A stretch of 64,000 nucleotides of DNA from Flavobacterium lacus (lineage in GTDB: Bacteria > Bacteroidota > Bacteroidia > Flavobacteriales > Flavobacteriaceae), in contig NZ_QLSV01000013.1 of assembly GCF_003268815.1 (NCBI RefSeq), forward strand, positions 51,616-115,615. The letters run 5' to 3'. Of the stretch, positions 35,256-44,249 are shown in pieces (within the stretch, counting starts at the first letter, position 1; each line of letters starts with the position of its first letter). The position numbers and the translations under genes were made by a program. Below the pieces are notes generated by a model. It did not search any database, had not been told where the DNA came from, and saw only the letters and a list, made by a program, of their open reading frames with translations.

Positions 35256-37763
35256 ATGAGTTTAAAAAAATATTTTTTATTTCTTCTCTTATTCCTTTCA
35301 GTTACAACTTTATTGGCTCAACAGCCTCAAAAACCTTCATCGGTTGAAATTTATCATCAGATTCAAAAACTAAATTTTTTAGGTTCCGTATTATATGTTG
35401 CTGCTCATCCGGATGATGAAAATACTCGCTTAATTTCCTACATGGCCAATCATATAAAAGCCAGAACCGGTTATTTGTCGCTTACTCGCGGTGATGGTGG
35501 TCAGAATCTTATCGGAACAGAACTACGTGAATTATTAGGCGTAATTAGAACCCAAGAATTACTTGAAGCCAGGAAAATTGACGGAGGAGAACAATTTTTT
35601 ACCCGTGCCAACGATTTTGGATTTTCAAAAGTTCCCGATGAAACTTTAAAAATCTGGAGCAAAAACGAAGTCCTTGAAGATATGATTTATATAATTCGGA
35701 AATTTAAACCGGATGTAATTATTAATCGTTTTGATCATCGTTCGCCAGGGACAACGCATGGACACCATACTTCCTCTGCAATGCTTTCGATTGAACTTTT
35801 TGACCAAACGAATGATCCAAAAGTCTATCCAAATCAATTAAAGTATACTTCCATTTGGCAACCTAAACGTTTATTTTTCAACACGTCTTGGTGGTTTTAC
35901 GGTGGAAAAGAAAAGTTTGATAAAGCCGATAAAAGTAAACTGAACAACTTTGACATGGGCGTTTATTATCCATCTTTTGGAAAATCAAATCAGGAAATTG
36001 CTGCTCTTAGCCGAAGCCGTCACCAATCGCAAGGATTTGGAAGCACTGGTTCCAGAGGTGACGAAATTGAATATTTAGAACTCATAAAAGGAGAAGCAGC
36101 GAAAGACAATAAAAATATTTTTGAAGGAATTGATACCTCTTGGAGTCGTGTAAAAGGTGGTTCAATCATTGGAAATTTAATTTCAGAAATTGAAAAAGAG
36201 TTTGATTTTAAAAATCCTTCGGCTAGCATTCCAAAACTAACAGAAGCTTATTCACAAATTCAAAAATTGGAGGATGAGCATTGGAAAAACATTAAATTAG
36301 AAGAACTTAAAAAAATCATTTCAGCTTGTGCCGGATTATATTTAGAAGCCGTTGCCAATTCGCAAAGCACAACTCCGGGAAGCACTTTAAAAGTAAAATT
36401 AGAAGCAACCAACCGAAGTGATCAAAAAATGGTTCTAAATACTATCAACACCCATCCGGCATCCGTCAACACAATGTCGATTACCCCCTTAGAAAACAAC
36501 CAACCTACTTATTTTGATATTGAATTAAAAATAAATTTAAACCATGAATATACTGCTCCGTATTGGTTAAAAGAGGCAGGAACAGTGGGAATGTACACCG
36601 TTTCCAATCAAGAAAATATTGGAATTCCCGATATTATCAGAACTATTTCTGTCACTTTTTTAGTCGAAATAAACGGAGTTGTCATACCATTTGAACGAAA
36701 AGTAATTTATAAATACAACGACGAAGTTAAAGGTGAAGTGTATAAACCACTCGACGTTGTTCCGGTTGCCACTTCGTCTATTTTAGATAAGGTAAAAATA
36801 TTTAATTCCGAAAAAAGCAAATCCGTTGGTGTAAAAATAAAAGCCGGAAAAGATGATCTAACTGGCGATGCATTTCTCACGGCTGCAGATGGTTGGAAAG
36901 TTTTTCCAAAATCCATTCCTTTCCAAATCAATAAAAAAGGAGGCGAAACCACTTTATATTTTGAAGTAACTCCACCAAAAAATTCAGCAGAAATAATAGC
37001 GAATAGTTATGTGGTTGTAAACAACGAAAAACTTGATAAAGAGCAAATTAACATTCAATACGAACACATTGCTCAACAGCAAGTTTTAGCCTTTTCCGAG
37101 GCAAAATTCAGTAAGTTAGATATTATCATTAAAAATGAAAAAATAGCTTACATCATGGGTGCAGGTGACGAAGTTCCACTTTATCTATCGCAAATGGGGT
37201 ATGAAGTGACCTCAATAAAACCCGAAGAAATTACACAAGAAAATCTCACTAATTTTCAAGTAGTTATTTTAGGAATCAGAGCTTACAACACGGTTGAAGA
37301 ATTGGCTTTCAAACAACAATTGCTTTTTGATTTTGTCAAAAATGGTAATACGATGATTGTGCAATACAATACCACAGGAAAACTTACAGTGAAAGAATTA
37401 GCTCCTTTTTCGTTAAAATTATCAAGAGATCGAGTTACCGAAGAAGATGCTGAAGTTCGTTTCTTAGCTCCCAATCATAAAATACTAGACTTTCCGAATA
37501 AAATCACTTCTAACGATTTTAAAGGCTGGGTTCAAGAGCAAGGTTTGTATTATCCGAATGAATGGGACGCAACCTTCACGCCTATCCTGTCATCTAATGA
37601 CAAAGGTGAAGAGGCAAAAAATGGTGGGCTTTTAGTGGCTCAATACGGAAAAGGACATTACATTTACACCGGTTTGAGCTTTTTTAGAGAGCTTCCTGCG
37701 GGTGTTTCGGGAGCCTTTCGTTTGTTTGCCAATATGATTTCCATCGGAACAAAAACAAATTAG
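35256..37763 (+). CDS. PIG-L family deacetylase with C-terminal extensions
   Basis: An 835-residue exported protein (signal MSLKKYFLFLLLFLSVTTLLA). Residues about 40-280 are a zinc-dependent PIG-L deacetylase: YVAAHPDDENTRLISY, GDGGQNLIGTELRELLGVIR, then PDVIINRFDHRSPG and HGHHTSSA. It probably removes acetyl groups from N-acetylated sugars in the periplasm. The remaining part has beta-sandwich domains and a C-terminal GATase/ThuA-like segment (LDIIIKNEKIAYIMGAGDEV and GKGHYIYTGLSFFRELPAG). A TATATTTG box is at 35223-35230. It is followed by a 35-codon membrane peptide and a sodium:solute symporter, suggesting uptake of the product. Confidence 0.88.
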   Translation: MSLKKYFLFLLLFLSVTTLLAQQPQKPSSVEIYHQIQKLNFLGSVLYVAAHPDDENTRLISYMANHIKARTGYLSLTRGDGGQNLIGTELRELLGVIRTQELLEARKIDGGEQFFTRANDFGFSKVPDETLKIWSKNEVLEDMIYIIRKFKPDVIINRFDHRSPGTTHGHHTSSAMLSIELFDQTNDPKVYPNQLKYTSIWQPKRLFFNTSWWFYGGKEKFDKADKSKLNNFDMGVYYPSFGKSNQEIAALSRSRHQSQGFGSTGSRGDEIEYLELIKGEAAKDNKNIFEGIDTSWSRVKGGSIIGNLISEIEKEFDFKNPSASIPKLTEAYSQIQKLEDEHWKNIKLEELKKIISACAGLYLEAVANSQSTTPGSTLKVKLEATNRSDQKMVLNTINTHPASVNTMSITPLENNQPTYFDIELKINLNHEYTAPYWLKEAGTVGMYTVSNQENIGIPDIIRTISVTFLVEINGVVIPFERKVIYKYNDEVKGEVYKPLDVVPVATSSILDKVKIFNSEKSKSVGVKIKAGKDDLTGDAFLTAADGWKVFPKSIPFQINKKGGETTLYFEVTPPKNSAEIIANSYVVVNNEKLDKEQINIQYEHIAQQQVLAFSEAKFSKLDIIIKNEKIAYIMGAGDEVPLYLSQMGYEVTSIKPEEITQENLTNFQVVILGIRAYNTVEELAFKQQLLFDFVKNGNTMIVQYNTTGKLTVKELAPFSLKLSRDRVTEEDAEVRFLAPNHKILDFPNKITSNDFKGWVQEQGLYYPNEWDATFTPILSSNDKGEEAKNGGLLVAQYGKGHYIYTGLSFFRELPAGVSGAFRLFANMISIGTKTN

Positions 37764-37766
37764 AAC

Positions 37767-37874
37767 ATGAAAGACAGTAAAAAAAACAACTTGAAGAACA
37801 TCTATATTTGGATGCTGCTCATGAATGCGTTCTACATTTTATTGTTTTATTTTATAATGATTTACTTTTCATAA
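37767..37874 (+). CDS. Small single-pass membrane peptide (35 residues)
   Basis: An open frame from ATG 37767 to TAA 37874 fits exactly in the 114-bp gap: 3 bp after the deacetylase stop and 3 bp before the symporter start. The product begins MKDSKKNNLKNIYIWM and then forms one hydrophobic helix (LLMNAFYILLFYFIMIYFS). Basic residues precede the helix, so the N-terminus would face the cytoplasm. I do not recognise the family; a small regulatory or stabilising partner of the symporter is an inference from position only. Confidence 0.6.
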   Translation: MKDSKKNNLKNIYIWMLLMNAFYILLFYFIMIYFS

Positions 37875-37877
37875 TCC

Positions 37878-39584
37878 ATGCAAATACTCGACTGGTTCAT
37901 ACTTATTTTTACGCTGCTTTTTATAGTGGTTTACGGTGCATGGAAAACAAAAGGAAGTCAGAACGTTAAAGACTATATATTAGGCAATAACGAAGCAAAA
38001 TGGTGGACAGTAGGTATTTCTGTCATGGCAACACAAGCCAGTGCAATTACTTTTCTTTCTACTCCCGGTCAAGCTTTTCATGACGGAATGGGCTTTGTGC
38101 AATTCTATTTCGGTTTGCCGATTGCGATGGTTTTAATCTGTATGTTCTTTATTCCTATCTATCATAAACTCAGTGTTTATACTGCGTATGAATTTTTAGA
38201 AAATAGATTCGACTTAAAAACCAGAAGTTTAGCTGCTGTTCTTTTTTTAATTCAAAGAGGTTTAGCGGCCGGAATTACCATTTATGCTCCCGCTATTATT
38301 TTATCCTCTATTTTGGGATGGAACCTTAATTTACTCAATTTTATTATTGGTGTTCTAGTAATTATTTATACTGTCTCCGGAGGAACGAAAGCAGTGAATG
38401 TTACGCAAAAACAACAAATGTTCATCATCATGTCGGGAATGTTTATTGCATTTTATTTGATATTGAGCTATTTACCAAAAGAAGTTTCATTTAGTAATGC
38501 TCTTCAAATTGCAGGGGTGAATGAAAAAATGAATGTCCTTGATTTTTCATTTAATCCGAATAGTCGCTACACTTTTTGGAGTGGAATCACGGGCGGATTA
38601 TTTTTAGCCCTTTCTTACTTTGGTACAGATCAATCCCAGGTTCAACGGTATCTTTCAGGAAAATCGTTGCGAGAAAGTCAGTTAGGACTCATCTTCAACG
38701 GATTTATGAAAGTACCAATGCAGTTTTTTATTCTGCTTACCGGAGTAATGGTTTTTGTGTTTTTTCAGTTCAACAAAGTACCTTTAAATTTCAATCCTAC
38801 CAGTCAAATTGCTGTAGAAAAATCAATTTATGCACAAGAATATAAGTCATTAGAAAAGGAACTTGAAGAAATTCACCAAGAAAAGAAAATTGTAACTTTA
38901 GCCTATTCGAACCAGTTAAATATTGATGTTGACAATCCTACTTTACGTAAAAGGATGATTGGTTTATACGAAAAAGAAAAACTGCTGAAAGAAGAAGCAA
39001 AAGCTATTATCAAAAGCATCAATCAAGAATCGAACGATAAAGATTATGTGTTTATTCATTTCATATTGAACTATTTGCCAACTGGTTTGGTGGGATTATT
39101 GTTGGCTGTCATTCTCTCTGCTGCCATGTCTTCCACAGCTTCTGAACTAAATGCATTATCGTCTACAACCGTAATTGATATTTATAAACGAAATATTAAA
39201 GGCGAAAAATCAGATAAACATTTTGTGCTAGCTTCTAAATTTTTCACATTCCTTTGGGGAGCAATCGCCATTCTTTTTGCTTGTTTCGGTACATTAGTTG
39301 AAAATCTTATTCAATTAGTAAATATCATTGGCTCGGTGTTCTACGGAACTATTCTTGGCATATTTCTTGTGGCATTCTTTCTGAAATTTATAAAAGGGAA
39401 TGCCATATTTTATGGAGGCGTAATTAGTCAATTAGTTATTTTTATGATTTATTACCAATGCATTCATATTTATCCATCCGGAAAAGAAATTTTAGGCTAT
39501 TTGTGGCTTAATGCAATTGGAGCTGCACTCACCATTGGATTATCATTTTTGATTCAAGCTTTTTCGAAATCAAAACTTAACTAA
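37878..39584 (+). CDS. Sodium:solute symporter (SSS family)
   Basis: A 568-residue SSS-type transporter. The first segment, MQILDWFILIFTLLFIVVYG, is followed by SVMATQASAITFLSTPGQAF (sodium site 2 region) and TVSGGTKAVNVTQKQQM. Near residues 305-385 is an unusual soluble insertion of about 80 residues, rich in Lys and Glu (SLEKELEEIHQEKKIV, then KEKLLKEEAKAIIKS), likely coiled coil. The core then resumes with GLVGLLLAVILSAAMSSTAS. The substrate is unknown. Position after the PIG-L deacetylase suggests a sugar-derived solute. Confidence 0.88.
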   Translation: MQILDWFILIFTLLFIVVYGAWKTKGSQNVKDYILGNNEAKWWTVGISVMATQASAITFLSTPGQAFHDGMGFVQFYFGLPIAMVLICMFFIPIYHKLSVYTAYEFLENRFDLKTRSLAAVLFLIQRGLAAGITIYAPAIILSSILGWNLNLLNFIIGVLVIIYTVSGGTKAVNVTQKQQMFIIMSGMFIAFYLILSYLPKEVSFSNALQIAGVNEKMNVLDFSFNPNSRYTFWSGITGGLFLALSYFGTDQSQVQRYLSGKSLRESQLGLIFNGFMKVPMQFFILLTGVMVFVFFQFNKVPLNFNPTSQIAVEKSIYAQEYKSLEKELEEIHQEKKIVTLAYSNQLNIDVDNPTLRKRMIGLYEKEKLLKEEAKAIIKSINQESNDKDYVFIHFILNYLPTGLVGLLLAVILSAAMSSTASELNALSSTTVIDIYKRNIKGEKSDKHFVLASKFFTFLWGAIAILFACFGTLVENLIQLVNIIGSVFYGTILGIFLVAFFLKFIKGNAIFYGGVISQLVIFMIYYQCIHIYPSGKEILGYLWLNAIGAALTIGLSFLIQAFSKSKLN

Positions 39585-39591
39585 GGTTGTT

Positions 39592-42003
39592 ATGTATAAA
39601 AATTTACTTGGATTTATATTGATCCAACTTTTTTCATTTGGATTATTCGCCCAAGAGGTAATCGTTAAAGATGCGGTTTCTGGTGAAAAACTGGAAGCCG
39701 TTACCTTCAATTCAAACCAACCTAAAATTTCAGCGGTCACAAATAAAATGGGAGTTGCAAATCTTACCGATTTTAAAGAAGTAAAGCAAATTCACATCAG
39801 AATGTTAGGGTATGAAACCTTGACAATGAGCTACAATCAACTTGAAAGAGCAGGGTTTAAAGTGTTTTTAACTCCCGAAAATACCTCGTTAAACGAAGTC
39901 ATTTTATCGGCTTCAAAATGGGAAGAAACCAAAAAAAGTATACCAAATTCCATCGTCACTTTTAAACCAAAAGACATCATTCTAGCTAATCCGCAAACTA
40001 CAGCCGATTTGTTAACTAATACCGGAAAAGTATTTGTCCAAAAAAGTCAATTAGGTGGTGGAAGCCCGATGATTCGTGGTTTTGCAACCAATAGAGTTTT
40101 AATAAATGTGGACGGAATTCGAATGAACAATGCGATTTTTAGAAGTGGAAATGTGCAAAATATTATTTCGATTGATGCCAATTCGATACAAAATACCGAA
40201 GTCATTCTTGGTCCTGGAACAGTAATTTATGGTAGCGATGCAATAGGAGGAGTAATGAATTTTTATACATTAGAACCCGAATTCACGCCCAACAAAAATC
40301 AATATTATTTTGGAAATGTAATGAGTCGATGGTCGTCTGCCAACAACGAAAAAACGTTGCATTTTGATTTGAATGTTTCTTCTAAAAAATGGGCTTTTGT
40401 TACTTCGGCTTCATTTAGTGATTTTGAAGATTTACGTATGGGAAATCATGGATCAGATGCGTACACTCGACCCGATTATGTGCAAACTGTTGATGGTATT
40501 GATGAAATTATCGTGAATAGTAATCCTCAAAAACAAGTTGCTTCGGGTTATAACCAAATCAATTTTATTCAAAAAGTAGCATATCAGCCCAATGAATTTT
40601 GGAAATTTACTTATGCTTACCATTATTCCAGCACCTCCGATTTTAATCGATATGATCAACTATTACGACGAAGAGACGGAAACCTTCGCTTCGCAGAATG
40701 GTATTACGGCCCACAAGATTGGTCGATGCACCATTTAAAAATTAATTATACTAAGGGTAATAAATGGTTTGATAAAGCACAGTTTAATGCTGGTTTTCAA
40801 CAATTTGAAGAAAGTCGTCACAACCGAAACTTTAACGGTTTAACCCGAATCAGTAACGTTGAAAATGTAGATGCATATTCTGCAAATATTGATTTTATTA
40901 AAAAATTTGGATCAAAAAATAGAATATCATATGGCTTAGAATACATATTGAACAATGTGAATTCCATTGGTTTTCAACAAAATATTCAAACACGCGAACA
41001 AGTTAATGCTCCTTCTCGCTATCCGGATGGTTCAAAATGGCAGTCATTGGCGGCTTATTTACAATATGAAAATAAATTAAATGATAAATTTACGTTTCAG
41101 TCCGGAATACGTTTTAATCAAATTTGGTTAGATGCAACGTTCGATAAAACATTTGTAGATTATCCGTTTGACGAAACAAATATTAATACCAGTGCATTTA
41201 CAGGAAGTTTGGGTTTTACTTATTTGGCTACAAAAATTACAGCTTTATTTTTTAATGCAGGAACCGCTTTTCGTTCACCGAATGTGGATGATGTGGGAAA
41301 AATTTATGAAAGTACACCCGGAAATTTAGTGGTTCCCAATCCGAATTTGGAATATGAATATGCTTATAATGCCGAAATTGGCATTCAACAAAAAGTTGGA
41401 AAATCGATTTCGTTTGATGTAACCGGTTTTTACACGCATGTGATTGATGCGTTGGTACGAAGAAATTTTACGTTAAACGGAGAAAGTACGATCGAATTTC
41501 AAGGTGAAGTAAGCAACATTCAAGCCATTCAAAATGCAGCAAAAGCAAATGTTTATGGAATTCAAGCCGGATTAAATGTTGAAATTTTACCTCAACTGCA
41601 TTGGAAAACCAATGCCAATTGGACCAAAGGTGAAGAAGAATTAGACAATGGCGACACTGCTCCACTTCGACATGCCGCTCCATTTTTTGGTGATTCTCGC
41701 TTGATTTTTAAAACTAATAAATGGACAACAGATTTATTTTTAGTGTATAATTCAACGATTAAAGCAGAAGATTTAGCTCCTTCCGAAGTGGAAAAAGAAT
41801 ACTTGTATGCAGCCGATGCGAATGGAAATCCGTATGTGCCAAGTTGGTATACACTAAATCTAAAATCAGTTTATAAACTCAATGAAACATGGTCGTTTTC
41901 AGGTGGAATTGAAAACATAACAGACCAACGTTATCGTCCGTATTCGTCAGGAATTACTGCTGCTGGTAGAAACTTTATTTTAGCTGTACGAACTGCATTT
42001 TAA
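39592..42003 (+). CDS. TonB-dependent receptor
   Basis: An 803-residue outer membrane receptor. A signal peptide (FILIQLFSFGLFAQ) is followed by a carboxypeptidase-regulatory-like N-terminal domain (VIVKDAVSGEKLEAV to about residue 95), a plug (TADLLTNTGKVFVQKSQLGG, GSPMIRGFATNRVLINVDG, GSDAIGGVMNFYT) and a 22-strand barrel ending SGITAAGRNFILAVRTAF with a terminal Phe. The barrel matches iron/siderophore-type receptors more than SusC. It is 8 bp after the symporter and may be in the same transcript. The ligand cannot be told. Confidence 0.92.
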   Translation: MYKNLLGFILIQLFSFGLFAQEVIVKDAVSGEKLEAVTFNSNQPKISAVTNKMGVANLTDFKEVKQIHIRMLGYETLTMSYNQLERAGFKVFLTPENTSLNEVILSASKWEETKKSIPNSIVTFKPKDIILANPQTTADLLTNTGKVFVQKSQLGGGSPMIRGFATNRVLINVDGIRMNNAIFRSGNVQNIISIDANSIQNTEVILGPGTVIYGSDAIGGVMNFYTLEPEFTPNKNQYYFGNVMSRWSSANNEKTLHFDLNVSSKKWAFVTSASFSDFEDLRMGNHGSDAYTRPDYVQTVDGIDEIIVNSNPQKQVASGYNQINFIQKVAYQPNEFWKFTYAYHYSSTSDFNRYDQLLRRRDGNLRFAEWYYGPQDWSMHHLKINYTKGNKWFDKAQFNAGFQQFEESRHNRNFNGLTRISNVENVDAYSANIDFIKKFGSKNRISYGLEYILNNVNSIGFQQNIQTREQVNAPSRYPDGSKWQSLAAYLQYENKLNDKFTFQSGIRFNQIWLDATFDKTFVDYPFDETNINTSAFTGSLGFTYLATKITALFFNAGTAFRSPNVDDVGKIYESTPGNLVVPNPNLEYEYAYNAEIGIQQKVGKSISFDVTGFYTHVIDALVRRNFTLNGESTIEFQGEVSNIQAIQNAAKANVYGIQAGLNVEILPQLHWKTNANWTKGEEELDNGDTAPLRHAAPFFGDSRLIFKTNKWTTDLFLVYNSTIKAEDLAPSEVEKEYLYAADANGNPYVPSWYTLNLKSVYKLNETWSFSGGIENITDQRYRPYSSGITAAGRNFILAVRTAF

Positions 42004-42006
42004 CAA

Positions 42007-42036
42007 AAAATCCTATCACAAAAATGATAGGATTTT
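42007..42036. terminator. Bidirectional hairpin terminator
   Basis: Arms aaaatcctatca (42007-42018) and tgataggatttt (42025-42036) form a perfect 12-bp stem with a 6-base A-rich loop. It lies between the convergent TonB-receptor and DUF2911 genes and carries A/T runs on both sides. Confidence 0.85.
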
Positions 42037-42056
42037 AAACTTATAAAAAAGTAAAT

Positions 42057-42908
42057 TTATTTTTTACTCCACTCAGCAATACTTTCTTTATTCATTTTAA
42101 CATAATCGGCATTTCCTACTTTTTCAGCTGCTTCTAAGGAAACTTTTGCCGTTTCAATCGCACCTTTTTTATCACCCGCTTTCGCTTGAATTTGAGATTT
42201 TAAACGGTTATACCAAAATGGTGTTCCTTTAGCCGCTGTCATTTCAGTTGCTTTGTTTACATATTCTAACGCTTTATTGATATCACCATTTGATTGATAA
42301 TAGTATTGAGCAGAGGCAAAAAAGTCACTTGCAGCTGGCCCGGCTAGTACTTTATCAATGTTGGCCATCGCTGTCTTTTTAGTTGGCACTTCAAATTTAA
42401 CGGCGGCTACCGTTTTTTCCCAAGAAAACTCTAAATGAGCAAAATCATTGTCTACATTGTTCAGTGAAATTGTAAACGTCTCTACATGACGGTTCAAGGT
42501 TTCCGGTTTAACATTCACTCGTGCAGCTACTTTAGCTTCATCAAATTTTTCAGGTGTTCCCCAATTTTCTGTATCCGTATAAAATACAACTTCCCAATTG
42601 TCTGCTTTTGGCGTAACAAAAAGAGCATATTTTCCCTTCTTAAGTGTTTTTCCGTCCACGGTTACATCATCACCAAAGGTGATCATCGAGTTTTGATTGG
42701 CACCCGTTCTCCACATTTTTCCAAATGGAACCAAATCACCAAAAACAGCTCTACCCTTTGCACTCGGACGACCGTAATCAATTTCAATATCCGTTAAACC
42801 AACAATTTGTTCAAAATTTGCTCTCGGACTCGCTGCAGGAGTTTTTACTTGTGCCGAAAGAGTGAAAGAAGCAACAAAAAATAACGCTGCTAGTACAATT
42901 TTTTTCAT
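42057..42908 (-). CDS. DUF2911 periplasmic protein
   Basis: A 283-residue exported protein (MKKIVLAALFFVASFTLSAQ). The DUF2911 core is diagnostic: TDIEIDYGRPSAKGRAVFGD, LVPFGKMWRTGANQNSMITF, KGKYALFVTPKADNWEVVFY. The C-terminal 100 residues are helical and TPR-like (AQYYYQSNGDINKALEYVNK, then KKGAIETAKVSLEAAEK). Function unknown. It is transcribed alone; CAAATTTA at 42934-42941 (TAAATTTG on the coding strand) is a candidate -7 element. Confidence 0.88.
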   Translation of the reverse strand: MKKIVLAALFFVASFTLSAQVKTPAASPRANFEQIVGLTDIEIDYGRPSAKGRAVFGDLVPFGKMWRTGANQNSMITFGDDVTVDGKTLKKGKYALFVTPKADNWEVVFYTDTENWGTPEKFDEAKVAARVNVKPETLNRHVETFTISLNNVDNDFAHLEFSWEKTVAAVKFEVPTKKTAMANIDKVLAGPAASDFFASAQYYYQSNGDINKALEYVNKATEMTAAKGTPFWYNRLKSQIQAKAGDKKGAIETAKVSLEAAEKVGNADYVKMNKESIAEWSKK

Positions 42909-43044
42909 AATTAAATAAGTTTAGTTAATTCTTCAAATTTACGGCTTCCTATTTGCAGAAACTGTTAAAGAAAATATAAATCGAAAATATTCTGTTTAAC
43001 AATTAATGCTAAATATTAAACAATATTATATCTTTACAGAAAAA

Positions 43045-43512
43045 ATGAAAATATACACCTTACACACGAAACAAAACCTTCCGATTACTTTAGAACAAGC
43101 ATGGAATTTTTTATCAAGTCCAAAGAATTTAAAAACAATTACTCCAGATTACATGGGATTTAACATCCTAAGCGGGGCAGACAAACCAATGTTTCCGGGG
43201 CAAATCATTCAATATATTGTTACTCCCGTTTTAGGAATTCCAACCAAATGGGTTACCGAAATCACACATGTGCACGACAAAGAATATTTTGTAGATGAGC
43301 AACGATTTGGCCCTTATGCTTTATGGCATCATAAACATTTTTTAAAAGAAATTCCTGGAGGAGTTGAAATGGAAGATATTGTAGATTATAAACTTCCTAT
43401 GGGAATTCTAGGACAATTGGTTCACCCAATTTTGGTTAAACCAAAGTTAAAAGAAATATTTGATTACCGTCAGAAAAAATTAATTGAACTTTTTGGAGAA
43501 TATAAAGGATAA
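43045..43512 (+). CDS. SRPBCC-family ligand-binding protein
   Basis: A 155-residue START/polyketide-cyclase-type fold. The start MKIYTLHTKQNLPITLEQAW leads to FFSSPKNLKTITP-like helix-grip features (FLSSPKNLKTITPDYMGFNI), HKHFLKEIPGGVEMEDIVDY and GQLVHPILVKPKLKEIFDYR. Such proteins sit next to photolyase genes in many flavobacteria; ligand unknown. I use the ATG at 43045, not the 13-codon extension. It is first of a four-gene run, 3 bp before the SDR gene. Confidence 0.85.
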   Translation: MKIYTLHTKQNLPITLEQAWNFLSSPKNLKTITPDYMGFNILSGADKPMFPGQIIQYIVTPVLGIPTKWVTEITHVHDKEYFVDEQRFGPYALWHHKHFLKEIPGGVEMEDIVDYKLPMGILGQLVHPILVKPKLKEIFDYRQKKLIELFGEYKG

Positions 43513-43515
43513 AAA

Positions 43516-44214
43516 ATGAAAAATATTTTATTAATAGGTGGTTCCTACGGAATTGGGTATGCCATCGCTAAAGAATTACAATTTGAATGTAAAGTCTTTG
43601 TAGCATCAAGAACTTTTGAAAATAAAGAGGATTTGAATGTAACGCATCTTCCGTTTGATGCTTCAACCGATATGTTAGATACTTCAAAACTACCTAACGT
43701 TATTGATGGATTGGTATATTGCCCGGGAAGCATCAACTTGCGACCATTCAAAGGCATTAAACCTGAAACTTTTGAAGCAGATTTGAATATCAATTTTATT
43801 AGTATGGTCAAAGTAATTCAAACTATTTTACCAAATTTAACCGCTTCTGAACAATCGAGCATTGTGGTTTTCAGTAGTGTTGCCGCTAGTATGGGATTGC
43901 CTTTTCACACTAGTGTTGCCGCTGCAAAAGGAGCGATTGAAGGGTTTGCAAAAGCATTGGCAGCCGAATATGCTCCAAAAATTAGGGTGAATGTGATTGC
44001 TCCTTCCTTAACGGATACACCATTGGCAGATAAGTTTTTGAACAATGATGTGAAACGTGAAAAATCAGCAGAACGTCATCCGCTCAAGCGATTTGGTACA
44101 ACCGAAGACATGGCTCAAATGGCTACTTTTCTGCTAAGTGATAAAAGCACATGGATTACGGGACAGATTTTTCATGTGGATGGCGGAATGTCAACCTTGC
44201 TAGTAAATAGTTAA
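43516..44214 (+). CDS. SDR-family oxidoreductase
   Basis: A 232-residue short-chain dehydrogenase. The cofactor loop is LLIGGSYGIGYAIAKEL (residues about 5-20); the catalytic Ser is in VVFSSVAASMG. The YxxxK position is degenerate: the aligned segment reads HTSVAAAKGAIEG, so Tyr is replaced by Val/Ser-rich residues while the Lys remains. The C-terminus (WITGQIFHVDGGMS) is normal. Loss of the catalytic Tyr suggests either a non-redox role or altered chemistry. It lies between the SRPBCC gene and photolyase. Confidence 0.85.
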   Translation: MKNILLIGGSYGIGYAIAKELQFECKVFVASRTFENKEDLNVTHLPFDASTDMLDTSKLPNVIDGLVYCPGSINLRPFKGIKPETFEADLNINFISMVKVIQTILPNLTASEQSSIVVFSSVAASMGLPFHTSVAAAKGAIEGFAKALAAEYAPKIRVNVIAPSLTDTPLADKFLNNDVKREKSAERHPLKRFGTTEDMAQMATFLLSDKSTWITGQIFHVDGGMSTLLVNS

Positions 44215-44249
44215 CTTTGACTTGTTACCATTAACCCATTACCCAAATT

